A DNA stretch of 64,000 bases. It comes from an uncultured Prevotellaceae bacterium. GTDB taxonomy: Bacteria; Bacteroidota; Bacteroidia; Bacteroidales; Bacteroidaceae. The notes under the pieces are model-generated. The model was not told the origin of the DNA, did not search any database, and saw only the letters and a program-made list of their open reading frames with translations. The stretch spans positions 1 through 64,000 of the forward strand of contig CACYKE010000006.1 of the NCBI GenBank assembly GCA_902774925.1, written 5' to 3'. Position 1 is the first letter of the stretch, and each line of letters opens with the position of its first letter. The translations under genes and the position numbers were made by a program. Shown here piece after piece: positions 23,057-30,370 of this stretch.

Positions 23057-24244
23057 ATGCTATATTCAACAATTGTACAAAGAGACCAAACGGGTTTTAA
23101 TCAGATATATGATGCAGCCCGTGAATTTGAAGAGCTGAATGCTCTGGAGGCTATTATTGCTTGTAAGTTTGACAAGAAAAAAGTTGAGCAAACACTAAAC
23201 CTTGTCCGCATGTATCAGTTACGACTAAACAACGAGTCAATGGAACTAGTTGCCTTTTCGGAGAATTTTATCGAGGAATATGCCACAGATCATAATGAGT
23301 GTTTCCGATTGACGGAAAAACTCGTCCGACGTATTGGAACAACCATTACCGGCAGCATGAAAATATTCCGTAAGTTCTGTCCCGTAGTGCGCCGCAAGTT
23401 GGACGGTGCTGGCAATATTGTTCCGACGCTTGACTATTCCAGGCTTACATTCCGCCAGTTTCAAGGTCAATTGTTCGGAATTGAGGTTTACATTGATTTA
23501 GTTCAGACGCTGCTTCATGAGCTGGCAGCATTCTTCTATCAACTGGTTTTGGTACTGAAAGTCTGTAAGGACATGATTCGTCAAGAAGAGGAAGTTTTGG
23601 GCGACTATGAGCGCCTCAAGAAGATTTTCGAAAAGAGTTGTGATGAAGTGCTCCGTTGCGTGAATGATGTTTTCGATACCTTTGGAGAGGTCAAGTTGAT
23701 TTCTGAGGAAGAATTAGCTGAACGTCGTAAGAATGCCCGTCCCATGAAGGAATGGCTGCAGAAGGACTATCATGCTCATGACAAGAATTGGTTGAAGCGT
23801 GAAGCCTACATTTACAGGCTGGCGTCTGGTCGCCAATATGGGCTCGACGAAAAGGCTTCAGTACTTTGGGCTCACAACCCTGAATGGGGCAGGAAAGTCT
23901 GTGATTTGATTCCCCAACTTGATACGTTACATATTCCCTATAAGCACAGCAAGAAATCGGATGCTGCTGGCAAAATAGGAACGTATGATGCACGTGAAAT
24001 GGTATATTTCGTTAAGTGGAGTGCTGTCAGCTATATGAGCATCGATGGTAAAACTGTCATTAACGAGACAAATGAGAGACAGTTTTATGAGAATTACTTG
24101 AAGGTACATTACAAGGGTGATTATCTGTTGCCCTCATGGCAAGCGGTTTGTCGCGAGCGAAGGTTTTGCTACGGTAGAAAGATTCCGATGCAGGAGATGG
24201 CAAACAATTTTGCCGCATATTTATCGAAAGCAGAAGCAGCATAA
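23057..24244 (+). CDS. uncharacterised 395-residue helical protein
   Basis: I do not recognise a characterised family; it may belong to a Bacteroidales DUF such as DUF6261, but this is not certain. The protein is soluble, mostly helical, with probable coiled-coil segments at about 15-85 and 150-235 (YERLKKIFEKSCDEVLRCVN). The C-terminal third has aromatic and basic motifs (WKREAYIYRLASGRQYGL-like, YLLPSWQAVCRERRFCYGRK). There is no signal peptide. A single-gene unit with its own promoter and an FNR-like site upstream. It lies between a toxin-antitoxin pair and replication-like genes, so it is part of the accessory region. Confidence 0.65.
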   Translation: MLYSTIVQRDQTGFNQIYDAAREFEELNALEAIIACKFDKKKVEQTLNLVRMYQLRLNNESMELVAFSENFIEEYATDHNECFRLTEKLVRRIGTTITGSMKIFRKFCPVVRRKLDGAGNIVPTLDYSRLTFRQFQGQLFGIEVYIDLVQTLLHELAAFFYQLVLVLKVCKDMIRQEEEVLGDYERLKKIFEKSCDEVLRCVNDVFDTFGEVKLISEEELAERRKNARPMKEWLQKDYHAHDKNWLKREAYIYRLASGRQYGLDEKASVLWAHNPEWGRKVCDLIPQLDTLHIPYKHSKKSDAAGKIGTYDAREMVYFVKWSAVSYMSIDGKTVINETNERQFYENYLKVHYKGDYLLPSWQAVCRERRFCYGRKIPMQEMANNFAAYLSKAEAA

Positions 24245-24495
24245 TCAGTTTTTATCCCAAATATCTTTTGACAGGTTTCCTCGGAAATCTGTCTTTTTTT
24301 TACAGCAATCACGGCATTTTTATCATTTTTTTAACGAACTTTTTACAGAACGGACTACTTCTGTAAAAAGAGAATTAAGAATCAGCAGAAGTGTCAGCCA
24401 ATATTGTAAAACCTGTTTTATAACGCAGTGTAAACATCTGTTTTTCAAGAATTTAACTATAAACCAATATTCTTAAAATATGCATCACTAACTGC
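24245..24495. other. gene-free spacer
   Basis: An AT-rich stretch after the 395-aa protein gene. A GACAGGTTTCC ... GGAAATCTGTC inverted repeat (about 24270-24294) followed by a T-run probably ends transcription. No gene is seen. Confidence 0.5.
24270..24302 (+). terminator. probable intrinsic terminator
   Basis: GACAGGTTTCC pairs imperfectly with GGAAATCTGTC and is followed by TTTTTTT, about 25 nt after the stop of the 395-aa protein gene. Confidence 0.7.
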
Positions 24496-24525
24496 TTGCT
24501 GTCCCACTAATTCTTCGTAATTTTG
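24496..24525 (+). promoter_or_regulatory. promoter of the RepA-like ATPase gene
   Basis: TTG (24496-24498), 19 nt, TAATTTTG (24518-24525). Transcription should start near 24529, leaving a leader of about 200 nt. Confidence 0.7.
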
Positions 24526-24527
24526 CA

Positions 24528-24727
24528 CTCCGAGAGCAGTCCTTCTCGGAGTTTATTATACTCGTTGTCGTAGTACGAGGAATTGACATTGAGGGGGCAC
24601 TTTCATAAATTTATATGTACATATGTAGGGACTAAAACCTTGGCACGGGTTCCCGCCAGTCGCGGTAAACGAGCGTTCGCCTGATGGCTGGTAAGTGCTA
24701 TGAACGCTCAACTTAATACTTACAGTT
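24528..24727 (+). ncRNA. long structured 5' leader, possible regulatory RNA
   Basis: The predicted transcript begins with a perfect 8-bp hairpin CTCCGAGA / TCTCGGAG (24528-24535, 24544-24551). Then come CTCGT/ACGAG and, near the start codon, GAGCGTTC / GAACGCTC (24671-24678, 24702-24709) enclosing a GC-rich segment whose CTGG can pair with CCAG at 24656-24659 outside it (possible pseudoknot). The leader has no ORF. It could control the downstream ATPase gene in cis or be a stable RNA. Inference from pairing only. Confidence 0.45.
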
Positions 24728-25897
24728 ATGACTGAAGATATTAAGAAAGAGACTGAGAACGTTCAGCAGACCAATGGTCAGACTGGACTAGTAAACAACC
24801 AAGCCCAGATGGTGAATGACATCGTGGGTGAGGCTGTCAACCAACCGACTGCCGAAGAGAAGAAACGTGAGCGCTTAAGAAAGATTCTTGGCGACACGCG
24901 CATCCGTACCGATACGGTGGTGCCGGATTTAGAGTATGCGTTGGAGGTGGATGGCACGGGCTTTTTTGCTCGCCGCGACATCCATGCTGTCAAGGCAAAG
25001 GCAAAAGCTGGCAAGACCACCACGCTGAAGGTGTTCATCGCAGCACTGCTACAGGGCGAGATGTTCCGCGTGAAGTCACTATTGGAGAAACCACGCATCG
25101 TCTTCTTCGACACTGAGCAGAACAGAAAGGATACGAAGTCTATCCTTGACGATGTAGCCGCCATGACGGGACTTAGTCCAGAGGCCATCGACTCCCAAGT
25201 GGTGCTTCATTCGCTGCGCCGTGTCGATCGAGAAGACTTGCTGCCGTTGCTGTGCCAAGCCTTAATGGACGAGAAGCCCGACGTGGTGTTCGTCGACGGC
25301 ATTGTAGAATTCGTTAGCAGTTTTAACGACGAATCTGAGTCCAAGCAGATTATCAAGGACCTGTTGGGGCTCAGTGAGGAGTATAACTGTGCCATCATCT
25401 GCGTGCTTCACACGAACAAGGCCGACGAAGACCATAACATGCGTGGTCACCTCGGTACGATGCTGGCCCAAAAGGCAGCCACGGTTCTGGAGTGCAAGAA
25501 GGAGCGCGGCAGCAGTGTCATCACTGTTTCGTGTTCGGAGTCACGCCATGAAGAGCCAACCGAGTGGAGCATTATGTTTGCCGAGGACGGGCGTATCGTC
25601 GATGCTACCGAACAGCGTAAACTTCAACTCGAGCAGCGTAAGGCGGAACAACAGCAGAAACGTCAGGAAGCCCTTGAAAAGGAAAAACAGGAACGCCTCC
25701 AAAAGTGCTTGACGATCCTGCGTGACAAGGGCGGGGCAGTCAGCCGTAAGCAACTGACGGAAATCCTTGTAAAGGTTTTCGTGCGTAAGCGTCCTACTGT
25801 GGCTTCGTACATCTCAGAATGGTTGAAAGAAGAAGCAATCTTTGAGGACAGTAATGGTTTGATTCAGGTCTCCAAGGAATTTGCACTGCCCTTCTGA
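24728..25897 (+). CDS. RepA-like AAA ATPase with C-terminal winged-helix region
   Basis: A 389-residue RecA-fold ATPase. After a polar tail (1-75) come a Walker A variant AKAKAGKTT (about residue 97), RIVFFDTEQ, Walker B DVVFVDGIVEF, and CVLHTNKADEDHNMRGHLGT. An E/Q/K-rich coiled coil (about 300-330) joins it to a winged-helix-like end (GGAVSRKQLTEILVKV). This resembles RepA/DnaB-type ATPases of plasmids and integrated elements. It is 110 nt upstream of a Toprim zinc-ribbon protein, so the two probably act in replication of a mobile or former mobile element. No integrase or relaxase is in the window. Confidence 0.8.
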   Translation: MTEDIKKETENVQQTNGQTGLVNNQAQMVNDIVGEAVNQPTAEEKKRERLRKILGDTRIRTDTVVPDLEYALEVDGTGFFARRDIHAVKAKAKAGKTTTLKVFIAALLQGEMFRVKSLLEKPRIVFFDTEQNRKDTKSILDDVAAMTGLSPEAIDSQVVLHSLRRVDREDLLPLLCQALMDEKPDVVFVDGIVEFVSSFNDESESKQIIKDLLGLSEEYNCAIICVLHTNKADEDHNMRGHLGTMLAQKAATVLECKKERGSSVITVSCSESRHEEPTEWSIMFAEDGRIVDATEQRKLQLEQRKAEQQQKRQEALEKEKQERLQKCLTILRDKGGAVSRKQLTEILVKVFVRKRPTVASYISEWLKEEAIFEDSNGLIQVSKEFALPF

Positions 25898-26007
25898 CCC
25901 GCGGAAAGATTTTTGTTTGTTGTCGGAGCCACCTATATATATAGTGGCTCCAACAACGAACGAGAATCCGCCAAAAAAACATTTAAATCATTTAAATCAG
26001 TGACACA

Positions 26008-26925
26008 ATGAATAACGATTATCGATATCAATTAGAGACCCCGCGCGTGACAGGCCGTCGTCAGCAGAAGACCACCTGCCCACACTGCGGTAAGAAGAAA
26101 TGTTTCGTACGCTATGTGGATACTCACAACGGCAACCAATATGTGGCTGATGAGGTAGGTAAGTGTGATCACCAGCATTCCTGCGGATATCATTACAAGC
26201 CCAGCGATTACTATCGAGACAACCAGTGGGTCACAAAGCCTGCATCCAACGACCATTGTACTCCAATCCCCCTTCCGCCCTTTCGTCCGCTGTCCATGGA
26301 CTACGTCACACGCAGCCACTCACCTCAGAGCACCTTCTGGCAGTGGTTGTCCAATGACGTGGCACGGCGACTTTCCATCCCTCCTGAGCGACTCCGTCAA
26401 GTCTTCGACGACTACCAACTGGGAGCTACCCACCAGTCCGACGTCATCTTCTGGCAGATAGACCACCTCGGACAGGTACACGGCGGACACATCATGCAGT
26501 ACCATGCCGACGGCCACCGCGGCGGCTATCAGAGCTGGACGCACGTCAAGCTGATTCGCGACGGAGTGTTGCCACAAGACTGGCAGCTCAATCAGTGCCT
26601 CTTCGGACAACACCTGCTGACCCGTCGCCCCGACGACCACGTGTGCATCGTGGAGAGCGAGAAGACCGCCCTCATCATGACCGCCTGCCGTCCGGAATAC
26701 CTCTGGCTGGCCACGGCCGGTAGCGGCGGACTCTCCGCTGAGCGTCTGCATTGTCTGCAAGGCCGTCGCGTCATTCTCTTCCCCGATAGCGGCTGTTACG
26801 ACAAGTGGAGCCGCCACATGCAGGCAACCACCGCTATACACTACACCATTTCACCACGTCTCGAATGCTACGCTCCCAACACCGACCTGGCCGACCTCAT
26901 CCTCGGTGAGGCTAAGCCTCCATGA
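26008..26925 (+). CDS. zinc-ribbon Toprim primase-like protein (DUF6371 type)
   Basis: A 305-residue protein with a primase-like layout. The N-terminus has a zinc ribbon: CPHCGKKKCF and, after about 27 residues, CDHQHSCGYHY. The C-terminal half has a Toprim-like core: CIVESEKTALIM (catalytic Glu) and WLATAGSGGLSAERL, then VILFPDSGCYDKW (acidic D-x-D-like position). I recall this as DUF6371. It follows the RepA-like ATPase and would supply or resemble a primase. GC content is higher than for the flanking AT-rich genes. Confidence 0.75.
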   Translation: MNNDYRYQLETPRVTGRRQQKTTCPHCGKKKCFVRYVDTHNGNQYVADEVGKCDHQHSCGYHYKPSDYYRDNQWVTKPASNDHCTPIPLPPFRPLSMDYVTRSHSPQSTFWQWLSNDVARRLSIPPERLRQVFDDYQLGATHQSDVIFWQIDHLGQVHGGHIMQYHADGHRGGYQSWTHVKLIRDGVLPQDWQLNQCLFGQHLLTRRPDDHVCIVESEKTALIMTACRPEYLWLATAGSGGLSAERLHCLQGRRVILFPDSGCYDKWSRHMQATTAIHYTISPRLECYAPNTDLADLILGEAKPP

Positions 26926-26931
26926 CGGAAT

Positions 26932-27001
26932 TTTTCCTGCGTCGCGTCGTGGAAAAAACTCCATCGCGACGGAGTTTTTTCTCCGTCGCGACGCAGGAAA
27001 A
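26932..27001. repeat. nested perfect palindrome after the primase-like gene
   Basis: TTTTCCTGCGTCGCG (26932-26946) pairs over 15 bp with 26987-27001. Inside it AAAAAACTCC (26953-26962) pairs with GGAGTTTTTT (26971-26980). GTCGCG and CGCGAC words recur throughout. It may be a strong terminator or a cruciform/protein-binding site. Confidence 0.8.
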
Positions 27002-27002
27002 G

Positions 27003-27037
27003 GACACAAAGTGGGCAGACCATTTTGTGTCTTGTCT
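27003..27037 (+). terminator. second hairpin, GACACAAA / TTTGTGTC
   Basis: A perfect 8-bp stem (27003-27010, 27024-27031) with a 13-nt loop, followed by TTGTCTTTT. It stands between the nested palindrome and the HU-like gene. Confidence 0.6.
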
Positions 27038-27071
27038 TTTGCATAATTTAATAAAAATAATTGCGAAAATA

Positions 27072-27103
27072 TTTGCATAATTCGAAAATTTTTCGTAACT
27101 TTG
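27072..27103 (+). promoter_or_regulatory. promoter of the HU-like gene
   Basis: TTTG (27072-27075), exactly 20 nt, TAACTTTG (27096-27103). This is one of the best consensus matches in the window. The ATG is at 27210, leaving a leader of about 100 nt. Confidence 0.8.
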
Positions 27104-27209
27104 TAGGTGGAATTAGGAAGGGTTTAAGATATCTGTAGCGACAGGCATTTCCGACCGAAACCGACTGAATTAATCAACCATAAGTTTAATTTTTAAAAGT
27201 TTTTACATC

Positions 27210-27833
27210 ATGGCATTGAAAGTAAAAGCAAGAGAGAAGTTGCTGAAGTTCAGCAAGGACTCTGAAGGAGTTTGGAAGTGGGTCATGCAGCCCGAGCTGT
27301 ATTCGGCACTGACCCAGAGTAAGGTCATCAAGGAGGCTGCCCTGCGCAGCGGTGTGTCGGAGGGCGTCATGCAGGCGTGCTGGGACGCTGCCGGCGAGGT
27401 GATCAAGGCGTGGTTGCCGGAAGGTCACTCCATTCCTCTGCCCGGTCTGGGCACCTGCCGCTTCGGTCTGTCGGCATCCAGCGTTGGCGACGTGAACAAG
27501 GTGAAGACGAGCCTAATTAAGACGCGCCGCATCATCTTCACGCCCGCCGTCGAGCTGAAGGACGAGTTGAAGACCACGGCTGTGGTCATCACCTGCTACG
27601 ACCGTGACGGCAAGGAGGTGAAGCGCGTGACCAGCACCGACGACGCCGAAATTGACGATGGTACGGGCGAGGACGCCGGGTCTACGAACTCCGGAACCAA
27701 CGGAACCACGGGTGGTGGTAGCAACCAGGGTGGCAACAGCGGTGGCAACACTGGCACCGTGACGCCCAGCAACGGCGACAACACTGGTGGTGGCGATGAC
27801 ACTCCAGGCGGCGACCCAGGCGACGTGAACTGA
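27210..27833 (+). CDS. HU/IHF-like DNA-binding protein with Gly/Asn/Thr-rich tail
   Basis: A 207-residue protein of the Bacteroidales HU-like group. Residues 1-125 match the HU fold (LTQSKVIKEAALRSGVSEG, PGLGTCRFGLSA, TRRIIFTPAVELKDELK). Residues about 145-207 are a disordered Gly/Asn/Thr/Ser/Asp tail (TGGGSNQGGNSGGN). Such proteins are often near small hydrophobic peptides and amidases in Bacteroides. The stop overlaps the start of a 35-aa ORF (TGATG), which suggests coupling. Likely role: DNA binding or architecture. Confidence 0.82.
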   Translation: MALKVKAREKLLKFSKDSEGVWKWVMQPELYSALTQSKVIKEAALRSGVSEGVMQACWDAAGEVIKAWLPEGHSIPLPGLGTCRFGLSASSVGDVNKVKTSLIKTRRIIFTPAVELKDELKTTAVVITCYDRDGKEVKRVTSTDDAEIDDGTGEDAGSTNSGTNGTTGGGSNQGGNSGGNTGTVTPSNGDNTGGGDDTPGGDPGDVN

Positions 27834-27940
27834 TGGAGCGACATCAGTCGACTGAAAGTCAACTAGCGTTCCTACTTGCAGGTTCCATATTTGGACTCGA
27901 CTATTACGTTGACAAACTGAAAACGATAGTTAAGAAATAA
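27833..27940 (+). CDS. 35-residue ORF coupled to the HU-like gene
   Basis: The peptide begins MERHQSTESQLAFLLAGSIF and ends VDKLKTIVKK. Its ATG overlaps the HU stop codon (TGATG), which favours translational coupling. A short hydrophobic centre (LAFLLAGSIFGL) is followed by a basic end. It takes the place where smalltalk-like peptides stand after HU genes in Bacteroides. No homologue recognised. Confidence 0.5.
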   Translation: MERHQSTESQLAFLLAGSIFGLDYYVDKLKTIVKK

Positions 27941-27959
27941 CGGAAACTAACAGAAAATT

Positions 27960-28002
27960 CGGGCTCATCGTTTGGTGGGATCGATTTTTCTTTGTAATTT
28001 TC
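27960..28002 (+). repeat. 20-bp promoter-associated repeat, copy 2
   Basis: CGGGCTCATCGTTTGGTGGG (27960-27979) is the exact reverse complement of 21362-21381. It contains TTTG (27971-27974), then 20 nt, then TAATTTTC (27995-28002), so promoter spacing is kept while the -7 box has one mismatch. It points right, antisense to the next gene. Confidence 0.7.
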
Positions 28003-28004
28003 TC

Positions 28005-28070
28005 CCTTGGAGAAGTTACTTTCGTTCGAAAGAACAAAGAAAAACGCGTTTTCCTTTGGTTCTTTGCTCA
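28005..28070. repeat. dispersed hairpin repeat
   Basis: TTCTCC/GGAGAA hairpin, then TTACTTTCGTTCGAAAG, then GAACAAAGAAAAACG with partial complement GTTTTCCTTTGGTTCTTT. Closely similar to 2535-2585 before cbiJ-cbiD. Confidence 0.65.
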
Positions 28071-28071
28071 C

Positions 28072-28497
28072 TTATTTTTTTCTCTTTAGCACAAATCTTT
28101 TGGGCAGTTTCTGCCATTTGCCGTTCTTGGGAACTTTGAGAGTGCTACCGTCCTCCTGACGGAAGACATAGAGGGAGTCGTTCACGCGCGTCAGTGTCGC
28201 CGTCAGGTCCTCACTACCGAAGTCGTTAATGAGTTGCAGTTCGGCTTTCTCCTCGTCCTTTACATTACAAGAAGTGATGACCCAGCAGAATGAGTTGTGT
28301 TCCTTGCCCAGATAGCCTGGCAACTTACCATAGAGAGGCTGACCGGGTACCTCAATATCCTGATCGTAGAAGTTAATGCGGAGGTAGACGCTAAATTCAT
28401 TATTATGTAGGTACGCGCGAAAAGACTTGTCTTCTTTCTGAGCAAAAAGCACAGTACAGCACATTTGAAGTAACGTAAGTAGAAATATTTTCTTCAT
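28072..28497 (-). CDS. hypothetical secreted protein
   Basis: A 141-residue protein with a signal peptide ending near LFAQ (residue 19). The mature part is beta-rich (FSVYLRINFYDQDIEVPG, ATLTRVNDSLYVFRQEDGS) and ends in a basic tail LPKRFVLKRKK. I do not recognise a family. A promoter on the same strand starts with TAACTTTG at 28537-28530. A single gene, ending against the dispersed hairpin repeat. Confidence 0.6.
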   Translation of the reverse strand: MKKIFLLTLLQMCCTVLFAQKEDKSFRAYLHNNEFSVYLRINFYDQDIEVPGQPLYGKLPGYLGKEHNSFCWVITSCNVKDEEKAELQLINDFGSEDLTATLTRVNDSLYVFRQEDGSTLKVPKNGKWQKLPKRFVLKRKK

Positions 28498-28529
28498 AAC
28501 AATTTTTACATTTTATCCTTTTTGTGCGC

Positions 28530-28537
28530 CAAAGTTA
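28530..28537 (-). promoter_or_regulatory. -7 box of the 141-aa protein gene
   Basis: TAACTTTG on the minus strand, 32 nt before the start codon. A -33 TTTG at the right distance is not clear. Confidence 0.55.
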
Positions 28538-28613
28538 CTAAATATAAATCAATAAAATGCTGATTTATAGAAAAATAAATGTAAAAAGCCTATATATTTT
28601 AGTTTTTTTTAAT

Positions 28614-28621
28614 TATCTTTG
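28614..28621 (+). promoter_or_regulatory. -7 box of glycogen synthase gene
   Basis: TATCTTTG, 22 nt before the ATG at 28644. The upstream -33 region is T-rich without a clear TTTG. The box places the start codon at 28644 rather than further upstream at 28557. Confidence 0.6.
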
Positions 28622-28643
28622 CCGCACAAATATAGATATTTAT

Positions 28644-30341
28644 ATGGCAAAAGAGTATTTTAAGCCTGATTACATCTTCGAATCGAGTTGGGAAGTTTGT
28701 AACAAAGTAGGTGGTATCTACACTGTACTTTCTTCTCGTGCGAAGACGCTTCAGAACGAAATGAAGGACCATATAATCTTTATTGGTCCTGACTGTTGGA
28801 AGGAAAAGGAATGTCCCTATTTCAAGGAGGACAACTCTATCTTTGCAGAATGGCAATGGGCTGCAAAAGAAGGTAATAATGAGTATGGATTGCCTGCATT
28901 GAAGGTCAGGGTAGGGCGTTGGACCGTTCCTGGCGAGCCGATAGCCATTTTGGTTGACTTCGTTCCTTTTTTCGAACAAAAGAATGAAATTTACACTTGG
29001 TTGTGGGAACACTACAGTGTTGATTCGCTGCACGCGTATGGCGATTACGACGAGGCCTCGATGTTCTCCTATGCTGCCGGACTGGTAGTGGGGAGCCTGT
29101 ATAAGTTTAATGTTGAGCGTGGTACGTTCAACCACAGTACGAAGGTCATCTATCATGCCAACGAGTGGATGTGCGGTCTGGGTGCACTTTATATCAACAA
29201 CAAATTGCCTCAGATTGGTACCATCTTTACGACCCATGCTACCAGCATCGGACGTTCGATAGCAGGCAATATGAAACCGCTCTACGATTATCTTTTCGCT
29301 TATAATGGTGATCAGATGGCCGGTGAGTTGAATATGGAGTCGAAACACTCTATTGAAAAGCAGACTGCCTGGCATGTAGATTGTTTTACTACCGTCAGTG
29401 ATATTACCGCCAACGAGTGTAAGGAGCTCCTGGATAAGCCCGTTGATGTGGTGTTACCCAATGGCTTCGACAATAGTTTTGTACCCAAGGGAGCTGTATT
29501 TAACAGTAAGCGGAAGGCTGCCCGCAAGCGCCTGTTGGAGGTTGCCAACGCCCTGTTGGGCGAACAGCTCGGCGACGACACCCTGATTGTTTCTACCTCA
29601 GGGCGCTACGAGTTCCGTAACAAGGGTATCGACGTTTTCATAGAGGCCATGAACCGTCTGCAGCGCGATTGTGACTTAAAGAAGAAGGTCGTCGCATTCA
29701 TCGAAGTTCCTGGTTGGGTAGGGGAGCCTCGTAAGGACTTACAAGAGCGTCTTCTTGAGAAGAAGGCTCACACAGAGCCGCTGGAGGTGCCTATGCTGAC
29801 TCATTGGCTCCACAATATGGACCACGACAACGTACTGGGTATGATGAAGTACCTTGACATGCACAACCGCAAAGAGGACAACGTCAAGGTCATCTTCCTG
29901 CCGTGCTATCTCGACGGTACCGATGGCATTCTCAATATGACCTACTATGATGTTGTGCTGGGTAACGATCTCTGCATCTATCCGTCATACTACGAGCCTT
30001 GGGGCTACACACCATTGGAGGCTGTTGCTTTCAAGGTACCCTGCGTCACAACCGACCTTGCCGGTTTCGGACTTTGGGCCAACAAGGAGTTCGGACACTA
30101 TGGTGAGCTGAAGGACGGTGTGAAGGTCATCCATCGCACAGACTACAACTATTCTGAGGTAGCCGATGCCATCAAGGATACCGTTGCAGCCTTCTCGGCC
30201 ATGTCGCAGAAAGAGGTTGACGAATGCCGCAAACATGCCGAGGCACTGTCGAAGAAAGCCCTATGGAGTGAGTTCATCGCTTACTATCATGAGGCCTACG
30301 ACATTGCCTTGCGCAGAGCAAATGAGAGAATAAACAAATAA
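28644..30341 (+). CDS. glycogen synthase, GT3 (eukaryote-like) family
   Basis: A 565-residue soluble glycosyltransferase that extends alpha-1,4-glucan from nucleotide sugar. It is of the GT3 type (FESSWEVCNKVGGIYTVLSS start, FIGPDCWKE, YHANEWMCGLGALYI, FTTHATSIGRSIAGN, DCFTTVSDITANE, and the C-terminal donor site YPSYYEPWGYTPLEA), not bacterial GlgA (GT5). The start at 28644 follows the promoter; an upstream ATG at 28557 lies before the -7 box. It precedes glycogen phosphorylase by 29 nt, so synthesis and breakdown of glycogen are encoded together. Confidence 0.9.
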   Translation: MAKEYFKPDYIFESSWEVCNKVGGIYTVLSSRAKTLQNEMKDHIIFIGPDCWKEKECPYFKEDNSIFAEWQWAAKEGNNEYGLPALKVRVGRWTVPGEPIAILVDFVPFFEQKNEIYTWLWEHYSVDSLHAYGDYDEASMFSYAAGLVVGSLYKFNVERGTFNHSTKVIYHANEWMCGLGALYINNKLPQIGTIFTTHATSIGRSIAGNMKPLYDYLFAYNGDQMAGELNMESKHSIEKQTAWHVDCFTTVSDITANECKELLDKPVDVVLPNGFDNSFVPKGAVFNSKRKAARKRLLEVANALLGEQLGDDTLIVSTSGRYEFRNKGIDVFIEAMNRLQRDCDLKKKVVAFIEVPGWVGEPRKDLQERLLEKKAHTEPLEVPMLTHWLHNMDHDNVLGMMKYLDMHNRKEDNVKVIFLPCYLDGTDGILNMTYYDVVLGNDLCIYPSYYEPWGYTPLEAVAFKVPCVTTDLAGFGLWANKEFGHYGELKDGVKVIHRTDYNYSEVADAIKDTVAAFSAMSQKEVDECRKHAEALSKKALWSEFIAYYHEAYDIALRRANERINK

Positions 30342-30370
30342 GATAAGAACAAAACTTTATAGTAACCATT

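Noticed and set aside
21362..27979. Transposon or integron with 20-bp terminal inverted repeats
   Set aside because: The 20-mers are part of promoters with correct spacing, and no transposase or integrase lies between them.
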